DNA of 35,000 bases from Anaeromyces robustus (GCA_002104895.1 MCFG01000140.1:1-35000); one strand, 5' to 3'. Shown: positions 1-19,689, counted from the stretch's first letter. Notes: generated by a model from the sequence alone, not told the origin. Translations and numbers: made by a program.

Positions 1-2
1 AT

Positions 3-34
<32 letters not shown>

Positions 35-233
35 TGACTTATTTATTATTAATATAATTCGTTTTTTGTTAATAAAATTTAAATCCTAACTTTCATAATT
101 ATATATATATTATTTTTATTATTTTTAATAATTTCTTTAAAATATATGTATATATATTGTTGAAAAATAAAAAAAAAAAAAAAAATTAGAATTAAGAAGA
201 AAGAAAACAATAAGTAAAGGTAAAGGCAGAGCT
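1..233. repeat. (ATTT)n tract and A/T-rich upstream region of the first gene
   Basis: Positions 1-32 are a pure ATTT tetranucleotide tract cut by the window edge. The rest is A/T-rich upstream sequence with a poly-A run near 170-185, just before the ATG at 234. No gene is seen here. Confidence 0.85.
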
Positions 234-3200
234 ATGGATGGTAATTCTATTTTAAATAATAATAATGATGATAATAATGTTAATAGTGATGAAATTCAAT
301 CTAATGTTCAAATTGCAAATGATGAATTTATAAATGAAATTAAACGTTCTGCTACATCTAGTAATAATAATGTAGTTAATGAAGTTATTTCATCCTTAAA
401 TAATAATACTAATTTACCATCTTCCGATTTTATTGCTGAACAAGAACATGCACTTTTAGATTCAGCAACTAACAAAGAAAATGATTTATTAGCTATTCTT
501 TTTAGTATGGGATTTGAAAATACTGAAGATAATTTAAAAGCTTTAAGAAAAGCTAATAATGATATTGATCAAGCAGTAAACTTTTTAATAGAAGAAAAAA
601 TTCCATATGATGTTATTAATGATATTCGTGAAAATGATTTTCTTGAAGAAACCGCAAACTTACGTAGAAGATATCAAGAACTTAGTGAATTAAATAATTC
701 ATTAAATCAAGGATATGCAAATAATCCACCACCATCACAATCATATCAATTAGCTAATGTTAGTAATCTTTATAGAATTGTTAATCCAAATGAAAGTTAT
801 ATTGTGCAAAACTATAATGGAAATGGTTCAATTGTAATTGATAATAATGAATATAATAGAATGTTAATACAACAACAACAACAAAATATGGAAAATGAAC
901 CACCTGCTCCAGAATATCCAGGTTATAATGTTCCAAATAATGTTGGTAATATTATTATTAATCCAAATAGCATTGCAACTGTCGTTAGTAATACTAATCC
1001 AAACGATCCAATTAATAATATGAATACAACTTATTCAGAAATTAATAATACCACTCCAAACAGAAATTCTTTTGCTACTTCTAATAATAGAACATCTTTT
1101 GTTAATAATAGAAATTCAATGGCTAATAACAGAGCTTCTATTATTAATAACAGAAATTCTTATGCCGTCAATAGAATTTCACAAGGTAATTTTATATAAA
1201 TATATATATATATATTATAAATTAATATTATTATATTATTATATTATTACGTTATTATGTTATTATGTTATATTAAAAATTTTTAAATAATAATATTATA
1301 TATTAAATATATTTTATTATTAATAGATACAAATCATGATGCTAATACTTCTATAACTCAAGAAAATACACCTTCTTTAATTGCTGGAAATGGAAACAGA
1401 ATAATTGGTGATGATGTAACAAGTATTGTATATAATGGTGACGTTAATAACAATAGAATGAGTAATGCATTTAATGATGTTAATAATAACAACAGAATAA
1501 GTAATGCATTTAATGATGTTAATAATAACAACAGAATAAGTAATGCATTTAATGATGTTAATAATAACAACAGAATAAGTAATGCATTTAATGATGTTAA
1601 TAATAATAACAATAGAATAAGTAATGCATTTAATGATGTTAATAATAATAACAATAGAATAAGTAATGCATTTAATGATGTTAATAATAATAGAATAAGT
1701 AATGGAAGAATTGACCAATTAAGAACTAATAGAAATACTAGAGATTCATCATCTATTATTTGTAATATGAGTAATTCTGAAATTATGGCTATTAATTCAG
1801 AAGATGAAGAAGATGATGGTAGTGAATTATCAGAAGAGATTATTAATCAAAAATCTACTTTACCAAGAAATAATAACAATTCTAATAATTCTAATAATAA
1901 TAACAATAATAATAATAATAATAATATTAATATTAATACAAATAATGGAAATAATACAAACAAAAATATTGAATTACCACCAATAACAACCTCAACATCT
2001 GTTGATGAGCCATTACAATCACCAATTTCTATAAATGAAAATCAATTTACCAATTCTATAGATAGTATTCAAGTTTCACTTGACTCACCATCTATTCTTC
2101 CAGCAGGTGTTAATGATGTTGGAAATACAAGTATTTTAAGCCCTTCATCTCCACTTTCAAATAGTATGGTATTAAATTCAGTTAATCTTAATAATTTAGA
2201 TAATCAAGTAGTGCTTAATCAACTTTCTCTTCCAAGAAATGCAAATTCTAGTTTTGAAGCTGCAACTCAACAAACTTATCAATTAAATGCACAAATTCAA
2301 CAAAATCAACAACAAATTTTGAAATATCAAAATCAATTACAAAAAATGCAAATGAGAAATACTCAAATTGAAAGATTCTATAATAGTATTCAATCTCCAC
2401 CAGAAAAAATACCATATAAAACAGTAACTTGGTATCCAAAATGGACAAGTCGTAACTCACCATTTGGTGATAAAATTATTTTCCATGTTAAATTAAATAC
2501 AAAGAATGAACCTACTCTTATTTCTACTTTGAAAAAGAGAAGAAATGAAGCTAAGGCTTCACCAGATGATTATAGTAAAACTTTCTTCTTTTGTAATCAT
2601 TTATTCAATTCTATGAAATATATTCAAGAAGAACAATCTGATATTTTAAATGATGCTCTTAAACTTTTAAAGAAGAGTGTAAAGGAAAATTCAATTGAAG
2701 CATGTAATATTTTGGCTAAACTTTACTTATTTGGTATCGAAGGTGCTGTTTATCATATCCCAGATTATGACAAAGCTGGACCTTTATTTATGAAAGTACT
2801 TAAGAGTTATCAACAACAACAAAAACAACAATTAGGTACAGAAGCTACTTATAATCTTGGTCTTTGTTATGAAAATATGGATTCCAAAAAGAAACGTACT
2901 CAAGCAATTTCTTTCTTCAAATTTGCTGCATTAAATGGACATCCAGGTGCTTCATTTAAAATGTATAAAATTTATGAAAGAATATCACCAAAGGAAGCCA
3001 TTAAATGGTTAGCTTTTAGTAAACGTAATGCTACTAAGGAATATCCAGATGGTCTTTATGAATATGCTTTACTTTCCTACAGAGGTTATGAAAATGGTGG
3101 TATTAATAAAAATGAAAACTTTACTATTAGTTTATTAAAAGAAGCAGCTGATAAATTTGAACATATTCCAAGTGCTTTAGAACTTGGTAAATTCTTCTTA

Positions 3201-3671
3201 TTAACTGAAGGACCTAATTCAACAAATGCTGCTAAATATTTATACATTGCAGCAGCTAAAGATAATAAAGTTGCACAATATAAATTAGCAACATGGTGGG
3301 ATAAACAACCAGTAAAAGCTGAAACAAGAAAAAAGGCATACTTTGACTGGTTAGTATTATCTGCTGAAGGCAAAGATGGTTTACCAGAAGCAATGTAAGT
3401 AATTTTAATAATTTAAATAATTAATGAAAAAAATTATTATATATATATATAATATATGTATGTATGTATCATTTAATTAATTCTTTTTTTGTTTATTTTT
3501 TTTTTTTAATTTAAATAATAATAACAACAAAATAGTTACAGAGTAGGTGTTTGTTACGAAATAGGTTATGGTGTTACAGCTGATAAGAAAATTGCCTTAT
3601 CTTATTATGAAAATGCTGCTGCTAGAGGATTTGCTAAAGCTAAAGAAAAGTTGGAAAAATTAAATAAATAA
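234..3671 (+). CDS. UBA-domain and Sel1-repeat protein, Asn-rich (3 exons)
   Basis: Spliced model: exons 234-1185, 1327-3394 and 3536-3671 (1,051 aa, stop TAA). Both introns are GT-AG and keep the frame; the second donor is the strong GTAAGT. Residues about 82-121 form a UBA domain with the MGF signature at 92-94, followed by a helix ending in AVNFLIEE; UBA domains usually bind ubiquitin. Residues about 150-750 are low-complexity, rich in Asn, Ser and Gln. They include six tandem 12-14-residue repeats (about 363-442), an acidic patch and a Gln-rich, probably coiled-coil segment near 629-670. From about residue 759 to the end run Sel1-like alpha-helical repeats, recognisable as LGLCYEN, AAAKDNKVAQYKLA and, in the last exon, YRVGVCYEIGYGV followed by YYENAAARG. 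Sel1 repeats are protein-binding scaffolds, as in fungal Skt5/Chs4 and Hrd3. An adaptor role is inference. An uninterrupted reading gives only residues 362-1007, so the gene is under-called without splicing. Confidence 0.85.
1458..1700 (+). repeat. In-frame 39-bp coding minisatellite
   Basis: Six tandem copies of a unit encoding SNAFNDVNNNNRI. The copies differ mainly in the number of AAT/AAC codons (12, 13 or 14 residues per unit), so every length change keeps the reading frame. The tract lies in the disordered part of the UBA/Sel1 protein. Confidence 0.9.
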
Positions 3672-3847
3672 ATTTAAATTTCAGATAAAATATTACATTA
3701 ATAAAAATAAATATTTTTATTTTTAATCGTTTTTAAGTAATTTTCATAAAAAAATTTTTTTTCATTATAAAACATTTAAAAAACATAATTATTATAAATA
3801 CTTATATTTACAAAAAAGATATATATATAAACAAAAAACCAAAAAAC

Positions 3848-3887
<40 letters not shown>

Positions 3888-4600
3888 AAAAAAAAAAAAA
3901 GAAATAAAAAAGTTAAAAAAAAAAAAAAAAAAAAAACATAAAATTTTATAATAAATAAATAAGAAATAAGTAAATAAAAAAATAGATAATAAAGAAAAAC
4001 AAAAAAAAAAAAAAAAAGAAAAAGAAAAAACAAAAAAAAAAAAAAAAAAAGAAAAAAGAATAAAACAAAACAAAAAAAGAAAACAAACAAAATGAATAAA
4101 AATAAAAAAATAAATAATTAAAAATAAAATAATAATTAATAATAATTAGTTCGTAGTTGTTTTTAATTTTTTTTTTTTTTTACTAAATTTTTTTTATTAT
4201 TATTCAAAATTTCAGCAATAAATATAATTAAATGTATAAATAAGATAATTTATAATTAATAAAGTAATTAAAATAAAAAAAAAAAAAAACTTTTAATATT
4301 TAGATGTTCATAAATATTATTTTCATATTAAAAAACTTATTTATCATAATTTATGTGTTATTAATATTTAATAATTCAATATATTGTGCTAATATTTTTA
4401 AAATATATATTTTATTATAACTATTTTAATTATATCTTAACGTTTTTCCTTATTTAATAATTAAACTTTAAATATTTATCATCTGTAATTATTATATTAG
4501 AGAATTAATTATTTTTAATAGCTATATTTTTTTATATTATAAAACTATTCTGTTTAACTTTAAACAAATGAAAATAGAAATATAAGTAATTATTGTCATA

Positions 4601-4635
<35 letters not shown>

Positions 4636-4639
4636 TTCT

Positions 4640-4915
4640 TTCTTGTTTCAAAGCTTTTACAAATGAAAGTCCAATTGAAAAAAAAAAGTTTTTTCACAAT
4701 AACAAAGGCTATATTGATGTGGAACGGAGATAGTATTATGTATTACTTATCAAAGGTTCATTAGGGTCACCTGTTCCTAATTATTGTAGGTCTGTAGCAT
4801 TTTCTTACTGTTTTTATGTCAATTGTAAATATATCTTTTTCGGATTCTCCTCAATTGTTATAATAACAATGAGAACACTTTGAGTAGCTTCAAAAATGTC
4901 GACGTCAAATGTATG
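4640..4915 (-). pseudogene. Base-composition island, possible decayed coding sequence
   Basis: This stretch is richer in G+C and far less repetitive than its flanks. Read on the minus strand it gives short protein-like pieces in different frames, for example DVDIFEATQSVLIVIITIEE around 4890-4830 and TGDPNEPLISNT near 4775-4735. They are separated by stops and frame changes, and no gene model joins them. A degenerate gene or transposon remnant would explain this; a structured RNA or unique regulatory DNA is an alternative. I do not recognise a family. Confidence 0.25.
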
Positions 4916-5429
4916 TTTAATTTAAAATAAATAAAAGATTAATCCTAGTCAAAAAAAAAAAAAAAATTAATTTTTAATTATTTTAAATTATTAGTAGCTA
5001 TGATTTTTTCAATTCATCAAAAAATTTTGCTACTTTCATGTCTCTTACTTTACAATAATATTATAACTTTATATTATTATTTTAAAAGACATATTAATAA
5101 TATTATTTATATTATATTATTAATTAATAACAAAAATTACACTAATAAATCTGCTACAACTAAAAAAAAAAACACATTAATAAAGTTATCATGTGATTAT
5201 CAAAAAAAAAAAGATTAATATTATCTTTAAATAAAAAAATATTTTTAAATTTTCATATGTTTAAGAAAAATAAAAAAATTTTAATTATTAAAAAAATTTT
5301 TTTATAATATATAATTATATTACTGAATATATTAGATTATAACCCATACTAAATTTAATTTATATTAATTATTTATTATTAATAATATCTAAGATTGATT
5401 TAATAAATAGTATAACTAAATTTATATGT

Positions 5430-5507
5430 TCAATTTTTTCAATAAAATAAAATAATAGAAATATGGATTCAATTTTTTCAATAAAATAAAATAATAGAAA
5501 TATGGAT
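5430..5507. repeat. 39-bp tandem duplication
   Basis: Two adjacent identical 39-bp copies, 5430-5468 and 5469-5507, each starting TCAATTTTTTCAATAAAA. Lack of divergence suggests a recent duplication. Confidence 0.9.
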
Positions 5508-6937
5508 TAAGTATTAATAAAGAAGAGTTGTTGAGTACTTTTCTTATTTTCATTATCTCATTCTTTATATATTATTAGCATAAATAATAATAAAATAATA
5601 TATTAATACAAATTATTTAAATATAGAAAACTAGGAATAGATAAAATAATGATTTTTTTTTTATTTTTTTATTTTGACAAATCCAATTTTTAAATGGAAA
5701 TTATATAATAATAATAAATAATAATATTAATAATAATAAATGTTAGTATTTATTGTATTTATATGCAAAATTTTTTGAACGCATAAATAAAAAAATAAAA
5801 AATAAATATTAAATAATTAAAAAAAAAAAATTATTCTTATTTTAATTCAATTTTATTTATATTTTTTAGATAAGAGAAAAAAAAAATTTATATTATTTAA
5901 TAAAATTATATTAAATTATAAAATAATAATAAATGAAGATATAAAATTAATAGGAAGTATCATAACAAAAAAAAAAAAAAATCAATAGAATAAAAAAAAA
6001 AAAAAAGAAAGAAAAAAAAAAAATAGTAGAAAAACTAAAGGCCTTTTAAATATAATGTATGATATAAACTAATTATAATGAAAATGATATTATAATAAAT
6101 TTTTATTTTTAATTATATATATATTTACATTTATATATTTTAAATGAATTAAAAATATTAAAAAATAAAAAAAATAAAAATAAAAATGAAATTTAAAACT
6201 TTATATAATGAAAAAAAAGTAAAAAAGATAATAATATTATAAATTCAAAGTTTTGAAAATTAATATAGAGATTCATGATTAAAAAATAATAAAAGAAAAA
6301 TAATAATATGAATAATATTTAAAAAATTAATATATAAAAATTATTAATGAATGTTTCATTTGTATGATTCTTTTAAAAAATTAAAATAGAATAATATAAA
6401 AAAGATTGTTTTAAATGGTTTAAATATTATTTAATTAATTTTTGAAGCAAAAGATAAAAATATCAAAAAGTCATATTTAATAATTCGAAGAAGGAATATA
6501 AAATACTATATTTAATTTATATAATTCATCTTATTTAAAAATTAAAATTTATATTCATAATAATGATTATTTACTAATTTATATTTTTTTTTTTTTTTTC
6601 ATATATATATATATACTTCTTTTACATTCAAATAATATCCTTTTAATTATTATTTTTTATATATTAATATTGAAAATATAATAAATATATCTGCTATTTT
6701 TTTATTTAAATTTAAGTAAAAATAATATTTTCTTCAAGTTATCATATATTTAACATTATTCATAGACTCGCATATACACTACTACTTTTATTTCAAGGGA
6801 ATAATAAAATAAATAAATAATAAATAAATAAATAATAGCAATTCCAAGTATATATTTTATTTTTAATAATAATAGTTATTTAAATTTATTTGTCAAATAT
6901 TAAATTTACAAAAATATCATAAAAAAGCATAGACAAA

Positions 6938-7678
6938 ATGGCAAGAGAAGAATTAAGAGTATTTATGGACAATATTGCAAATTTCATAACATCAACAAAA
7001 ATGGAACTAATAAGTGGTCCAAAAGGTCTTCTATCATCAGTAATTAAGAAAGAAATAAACTTCTTGATCTTTTTAACAATTGTATATCTTGTAACTCTTG
7101 TTATAAAGCAAAGATCTAGAACTATGTATAAATATCTTGTTACTCTAACTATTGGTGTTATTGTTGTATATACTTCATATGTTACATCAATATTTGATGA
7201 AAGTATAAAAGACGGAACAGCATCAGAAGAAGTATTTAAAAATTTACCACCTGTATGTGTATGTATTATTATAAAATTGTTGCATATTGTACCACCACTT
7301 AAACTTGTATATTACACATTACCAATATTTATGATTGCATATTCGATATACTATCATAATTTATTAAAAACTTCATCGGGTAAAACACCAAAATCAAAAT
7401 CAAAATCAAAGTCAAAGTCAAAAAATCGTACACGTACACATTCTCATTCTCATCCAAAGCCAAAAAAATCACTTAAAGGATTTATTCGTGTCAGTTTATC
7501 TTTATTTACTGACTTTATTCATTCTTTTATTTTATTTTATGCCTATGCAGTTTTGGTACTTTTAATATTTATTAACAATAATTATGATTATACTATCAAT
7601 TCTATAAATAGTGGTTCTAATGTATATGGAAAAGTATTAAGATTCATTGATATACCTTTCTTAAATAAAAAAGCATAA
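6938..7678 (+). CDS. Multi-pass membrane protein of unknown function (single exon)
   Basis: Intronless 246-aa protein with a good start context (A at -3) and a TAA stop. I do not recognise a family. Hydrophobic segments at about 41-57, 66-83, 105-120, 121-140 and 186-212 suggest four or five membrane spans. The N-terminal about 35 residues are amphipathic. Between the last two spans lies a very basic hydrophilic loop (about 145-180) with an alternating Lys-Ser run (152-162) followed by HSHSH, probably cytosolic by the positive-inside rule. No signal peptide or catalytic motif is obvious. Codon use matches the surrounding host genes. It is transcribed toward the 3' end of HRQ1. It is most likely an organelle or ER membrane protein, but that is only inference. 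Confidence 0.8.
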   Translation: MAREELRVFMDNIANFITSTKMELISGPKGLLSSVIKKEINFLIFLTIVYLVTLVIKQRSRTMYKYLVTLTIGVIVVYTSYVTSIFDESIKDGTASEEVFKNLPPVCVCIIIKLLHIVPPLKLVYYTLPIFMIAYSIYYHNLLKTSSGKTPKSKSKSKSKSKNRTRTHSHSHPKPKKSLKGFIRVSLSLFTDFIHSFILFYAYAVLVLLIFINNNYDYTINSINSGSNVYGKVLRFIDIPFLNKKA

Positions 7679-8220
7679 AGTAATAGTATAAAATACATTA
7701 ACATAAAATGAAATAATAATAAAAATAAAAACAAAACAAAATAACAAAATTAAAAAAAATTAAAAAAAAGAAAAGAAAAAAAAAAGAAAAAAAAAAAAAA
7801 AAAGAAAAAAAAAGAAAAAAAATTAAAACAAATATAATAAAATATAATAAAATACAATAATAATAATAATAATAATAAATAAATAAATAATTTATATTAT
7901 ATAATACTATTATAATAATAATTGCAGATAAAATAAAAATATTTATATAAATATTTATAATAATATAATGAAAATAATCTAAAATTTAAAATTAAAAAAA
8001 AAAAAAAATAAATAAGTAAATAATAACTTTTAATTTTTTTATTAAATATTAATAAAATATTTATAAAAATAATTATATATATAATAATTAAAATAATAAT
8101 AATAATAATAATAAAAATTAATAAAGAAATATATATAAATAAAATAAATAATAAAAATTAGACAATCTTAAATTTTTAAATTAATTTATATAATAATAAC
8201 AATTTTTGTTTTTTTGATAT

Positions 8221-8279
<59 letters not shown>

Positions 8280-8452
8280 TTTTCCTCTTTATATACAAGT
8301 GAAATATATATTATAATATATTGAAAAATTAAATATTAAATGAAATATATAAATATTATAATATATTGAAAAATTAAATATTAAATACTTAAAGAAGATA
8401 GTGATAGATATATAATTATAAGGTTTATTCATTCAGTAATATTTTAAATATT
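7679..8452. other. Convergent intergenic region with (ATTT)n and a duplication
   Basis: Lies between the 3' ends of the membrane-protein gene and HRQ1. It contains A-rich runs, an (ATTT)n tract at about 8217-8283 and an imperfect duplication at 8300-8385, where a 41-bp unit is repeated with a 4-bp insertion. No gene is seen. Confidence 0.75.
8217..8283. repeat. (ATTT)n microsatellite
   Basis: About 16 uninterrupted ATTT units. Confidence 0.95.
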
Positions 8453-13943
<5,491 letters not shown>

Positions 13944-14783
13944 TTTTCTTCTTTAATTTAATATATATAGATTAATAAGAATATTATTTGAATCTATATA
14001 ATAAAATATATTATATATTAATAAGACAAATAAATAAATAAATTAAAATTAATAATTAAATATCAATTATTTGTAATATTAAAAACAGTGATAAAAAGAA
14101 ACAATCAATAAACATTAACGATAATATGGTATTTCAAATATAAATATCTTTGGATTCTTTCATCTGTTTTTCTTTTTATTTGTTTGCTTGTTTATTATTA
14201 ATAAATTGGCTGTCTTTCCAATTAATTGAAATCAAACAATATTAAATCAATAATAATAACAATATATATATATATTAACACATAGTAGCTGAATTTAAAA
14301 TACGTTAATACTTAAAAAATTATTTTTAATTCACACAAATTATTTCAAAAATATATATATATATATAAATAAAATATATATCAAATTATTATAAATTTCT
14401 TAATAAAAATTTCAATATATTTTCATTTCCTTTATTTATTAAAAATTCTTTATTTTATTTTTTTAAATAATGATAATAATAAAAAGTAAATAAAAAAAAT
14501 ACATTTATTCAAGAGTATTACACATAAAAATAATTAAACTTATTTGTTTATATATTAAGATAATCTTTTGTAAGATTTAATGCATTATTATGTTATTAAA
14601 TATATATTAATTTAAATTTTATTTTATTTAATAAATAACATGCCTTTTAAAAATATTTATCTTTCATAAAAACGTTTATTATTATCCTTTTTTTTTTTTA
14701 TTTTTTTTTTTATTTTTTTTTTTTTGCGTTATAAATAAAAAATATATATAGATAGATAAGTAAAAATGAAATAATTATTAATT

Positions 14784-14809
14784 AAAATGTTATATTAATA
14801 TAACATTTT
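14784..14809. repeat. Perfect 26-bp palindrome
   Basis: A gapless palindrome with 13-bp arms, AAAATGTTATATT and its complement, about 140 bp upstream of the RPA12 start. Confidence 0.85.
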
Positions 14810-14830
14810 TAAAATAATATTGAATTTTAA

Positions 14831-14835
14831 CCAAT
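14831..14835 (+). promoter_or_regulatory. CCAAT box upstream of RPA12
   Basis: CCAAT followed by CATATT, 114 bp before the ATG. Fungal HAP/NF-Y complexes bind CCAAT. Function here is inferred from position only. Confidence 0.3.
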
Positions 14836-14948
14836 CATATTAGATTGATTGAATATATTTTAACTTTTCAAAAAAAAAAAATTTTTTTTGAATTAAAAAA
14901 CTATTAATAATATATAAAAATTAAATATAGAAAAATCAATATAATAAA

Positions 14949-15813
14949 ATGAGTACTAATATTCGTTCACATAGTCTTGTATTTTGTCCAGTCTGTAGTA
15001 ATTTATTAGACTCACCGGGTGATATGGACTCAATTGTTTGTAGTGTATGTGGTCATGCTGAAAGTAGTTCAGGTATATATAAATTATTTTACTACATTTT
15101 AAATAAAAATATGAAAAATAATAATTATTAAAATTTATTAATGAAATATTCAATATTTTAAATTTTATAATAAATTCAAAATTATAAATGTCAAATACAA
15201 TTGCTTTATAATAAATTCAAAATTTTAAATGACTAATATAATTACTTTATAAAATTAATTATATTTATTATGCATATAATAAATTTTATTTTTTAAAAAA
15301 GTTTTTGAAGATGTTCCAGTAATTACACATTCATTACCTGGTGTTTTCCATTCAAGAAAGAAGGAAAAGGTTGATGAAGCTAAAGAAGGAGCTACAGTAA
15401 ATATTATAAATAATTATTGATTTTATTAGTTTTTTTATTTTTTTTTTTTTTTATTATTATTATTATTTTAAAAATTTATAACAATGTAAAAATTAATTTA
15501 AATTATTAATCTTGTTATTATTATAATATAAAGATTAAAGAAAAATGTCCAAATCCAGAATGTGATTCTAATGAATTAATATTCCATACCATGCAACTTC
15601 GTTCTGCTGATGAAGGTCAAACTGTTTTCTACACTTGTCCAAAGTGCGGGTAAGAATGGAATTAATAAATTTACTTTCTAATAATTAATATACAATAATT
15701 GAATAAATTGAAACTAATTTTTTTTTTTTTTTTTTTTTAATACCTTCTTTTAAAATTTTATATAAAATATAATCATTTAATTATATAGTTACAAATTCTC
15801 TGTCAACAGTTAA
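14949..15813 (+). CDS. RPA12: DNA-directed RNA polymerase I subunit RPA12 (4 exons)
   Basis: Exons 14949-15072, 15302-15396, 15534-15649 and 15789-15813 give 119 aa, close to the roughly 125 aa of yeast Rpa12. All introns are GT-AG. The N-terminal zinc ribbon has C13, C16, C31 and C34. The C-terminal TFIIS-like ribbon has C78, C83, C108 and C111, with the diagnostic [17 protein letters not shown] containing the acidic hairpin D99-E100. In this family that hairpin reaches the polymerase active centre and supports RNA cleavage and termination by Pol I. The last exon is only 25 nt and supplies the final residues YKFSVNS. The N-terminal ribbon distinguishes it from TFIIS itself, and the short length and sequence favour the Pol I subunit over RPB9 or RPC11. 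The gene is divergent from HRQ1. Confidence 0.95.
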
Positions 15814-16171
15814 ATATTTTATAAAAATATTACTATGATAATCTCAAGATATCTATTATTAATAAATCTAAAGTTTCATATTTTTCCTTTATAATTATTG
15901 AATTAAAATTCACATTAATCATTTATGTAAAATAATATTTTCAAAAAGAAAAAAAAAATTACATTAATTTAAAATATTTATTTATTAAAATAATTACTAA
16001 AATAATAACAATTCAACATTTTATCTACACAAAAAATCATAGAAATCAAAATAAAAAATACTTCTATTTATCAATATACATAATACTTTTTTTTTTCATT
16101 TAATGTGTAATAATTAGGTTATAAATACGATTATTTTATTATTACTATATAAATTTAATAATTTTCTAGTA

Positions 16172-16362
<191 letters not shown>

Positions 16363-16400
16363 ACATTTAAAATGAATACTTTTTAAACTTAATTATTTTA

Positions 16401-16590
16401 TTTTTTTATTAAAATTATATTTTATAAAAATTATCTAAGGATAATTTTTTTATTAAAATTATATGTTAAAAAATAAAAAATAATTTTTTATTAAAATTAT
16501 ATGTTATAAAATAAAAAAAAATTTTTTTATAAAAATTATATGTTATAAAATAAAGAATAATTATATGTTATAAAAATAAATAATAAAACT
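16401..16590. repeat. Degenerate tandem repeat, unit about 35-45 bp
   Basis: Four to five imperfect copies sharing the core TTATTAAAATTATATGTTAT followed by AAAATAAA, decaying toward the right end. Confidence 0.7.
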
Positions 16591-17076
16591 GAATATATAT
16601 TTAAAATAAATCAGAAAAAAAGTAATATTAAAGGTATCATAACATATAATATAATAAAAAAAAAAAAAGTGAAATATTTATTAGCACTTATTTAAATATA
16701 TTTAAATTAAAATAAATACCAATATGAAAACAAATATTAATAATCAATATTATTATCTTAATCAGATATATACTAAGAAATTAAAATTATAAAAAGTGAT
16801 TGATTAAATTATTGTTATACTATTGATGATAAATATTTTGATAAAAAAATCAATAGAATACTAAAAGAAAATAAAAACATGTAAAAGTTTATTGTTATTA
16901 TTATTATTTAATACTGTTGATGGATCTTATCCTTTGTTATTATATTTTATAGTTATTTTGTTGTTTAATATATAGTATGACGAATTAATACGTTTTCATT
17001 ATTAAAACTATTAATTAATATGAATGATAATAAGATTAATAAATAAAATATTATATAAGAATATATATTAGGTGAA

Positions 17077-18591
<1,515 letters not shown>

Positions 18592-18929
18592 CTTTATGTT
18601 TTAACTATAAAATTATTATAATATTTTCTTCTGAATATCTTTTTTATCTTATTTTATTATTTTTATTTTCCTGGATTAATACTAATTTGAAATTTATATA
18701 TTAAACTTTAATTATATATATTATTATAAAATAAATTAATATTCAATTTAAATAAAAATATTTATCTTATTTTATTTCATTTTATTTTATTTTATTTTAC
18801 TTCATCTTATTTTATTTTATTTTATTACCATTTCTTTATTATAAATTATATTTTCATTTCTAAATGTTATAATATTTTATATTAATAATATTTTAAATGA
18901 TTATAAAATGGTTTAAACATCTATTATTA

Positions 18930-18972
<43 letters not shown>

Positions 18973-19689
18973 ATTTATACTAATATTTTCAATAATAAAA
19001 TTAAGTAAATAAATAAATAAATATTTAAATAAACAAATAATAAAAAATAAATAAATAAAATATTTTATACCAAAAATTATTTTTTAATAGTATTATTTTA
19101 GTTTATTAAATTTTTTTAATTTAATAAAACATTTAATAATTCATAAAAAATTATTTTTAAAATACATTTTAAAAAGTATTATAAATTATATTTCACTTTT
19201 TTTTTTCTTACTTTTTTATAATTAATTATATCATAATTATATAAATAATATAATACACTGAATAAAAATATATTATATGTGTATTGATATATATTTATTT
19301 AAAATATATACTAAGTATTTTAAATATTTATGATAGTTTGGTATTAAATATAAGTTAGGAAATATTTGTTATTATATTTATTTTATATATATTAGCAATA
19401 ATTAAAAATAATTAAAAATCTATGATAATTATCTAATATCATCTGTTAATGAAATAAATTTGGATGATTGGGGAAATAACACATACTATGAAAAATAGAG
19501 TATAAATGATATAAGCATCACTAACTTTTGGAAAGTAAATATTTATATTCATTGCGCTTATATAATAATAATTACAAAAATAACAATTATAAAAATCTAA
19601 ATAGCAATTAATATTAAAGTTTATTATTATACATTTTAATCTAAAAATAATCCTTTATTTCAAATTGGTATATAATGTCTTTTTTTTTT

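Larger units (their letters stand above)
3672..6937. other. Gene-poor A/T-rich intergenic region
   Basis: No convincing gene is seen on either strand. It holds long A runs at about 3850-4080, (AT)n near 4605-4630, a 39-bp tandem duplication at 5430-5507 and one island of more complex sequence at about 4640-4915, listed separately. Confidence 0.7.
13944..14948. promoter_or_regulatory. Bidirectional upstream region of HRQ1 and RPA12
   Basis: This 1,005-bp region separates two divergently transcribed genes, so it should carry both promoters. Visible elements are a CCAAT box at 14831-14835 (about 115 bp upstream of the RPA12 ATG), a perfect 26-bp palindrome at 14784-14809, and poly-T tracts at about 14691-14726. 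No consensus TATA box can be distinguished in such A/T-rich DNA. Confidence 0.5.

Noticed and set aside
1358-1718. Minus-strand repetitive Leu/Ile-rich frames
   Set aside because: Antisense reading of the in-frame minisatellite of the UBA/Sel1 gene.
3776-4090. Minus-strand open frames rich in Phe and Leu
   Set aside because: They are translations of poly-A/poly-T tracts with no domain content.
4750-4800. Possible tRNA B box (GGTTCATTAGG)
   Set aside because: It departs from the GGTTCRANNCC consensus and no cloverleaf or A box could be drawn. No tRNA was found anywhere in the window.
5000-5218. 72-codon open frame on the plus strand
   Set aside because: The composition (Ile, Asn, Tyr, Lys) is what random A/T DNA gives; no conserved motif, and the flanks lack gene signals.
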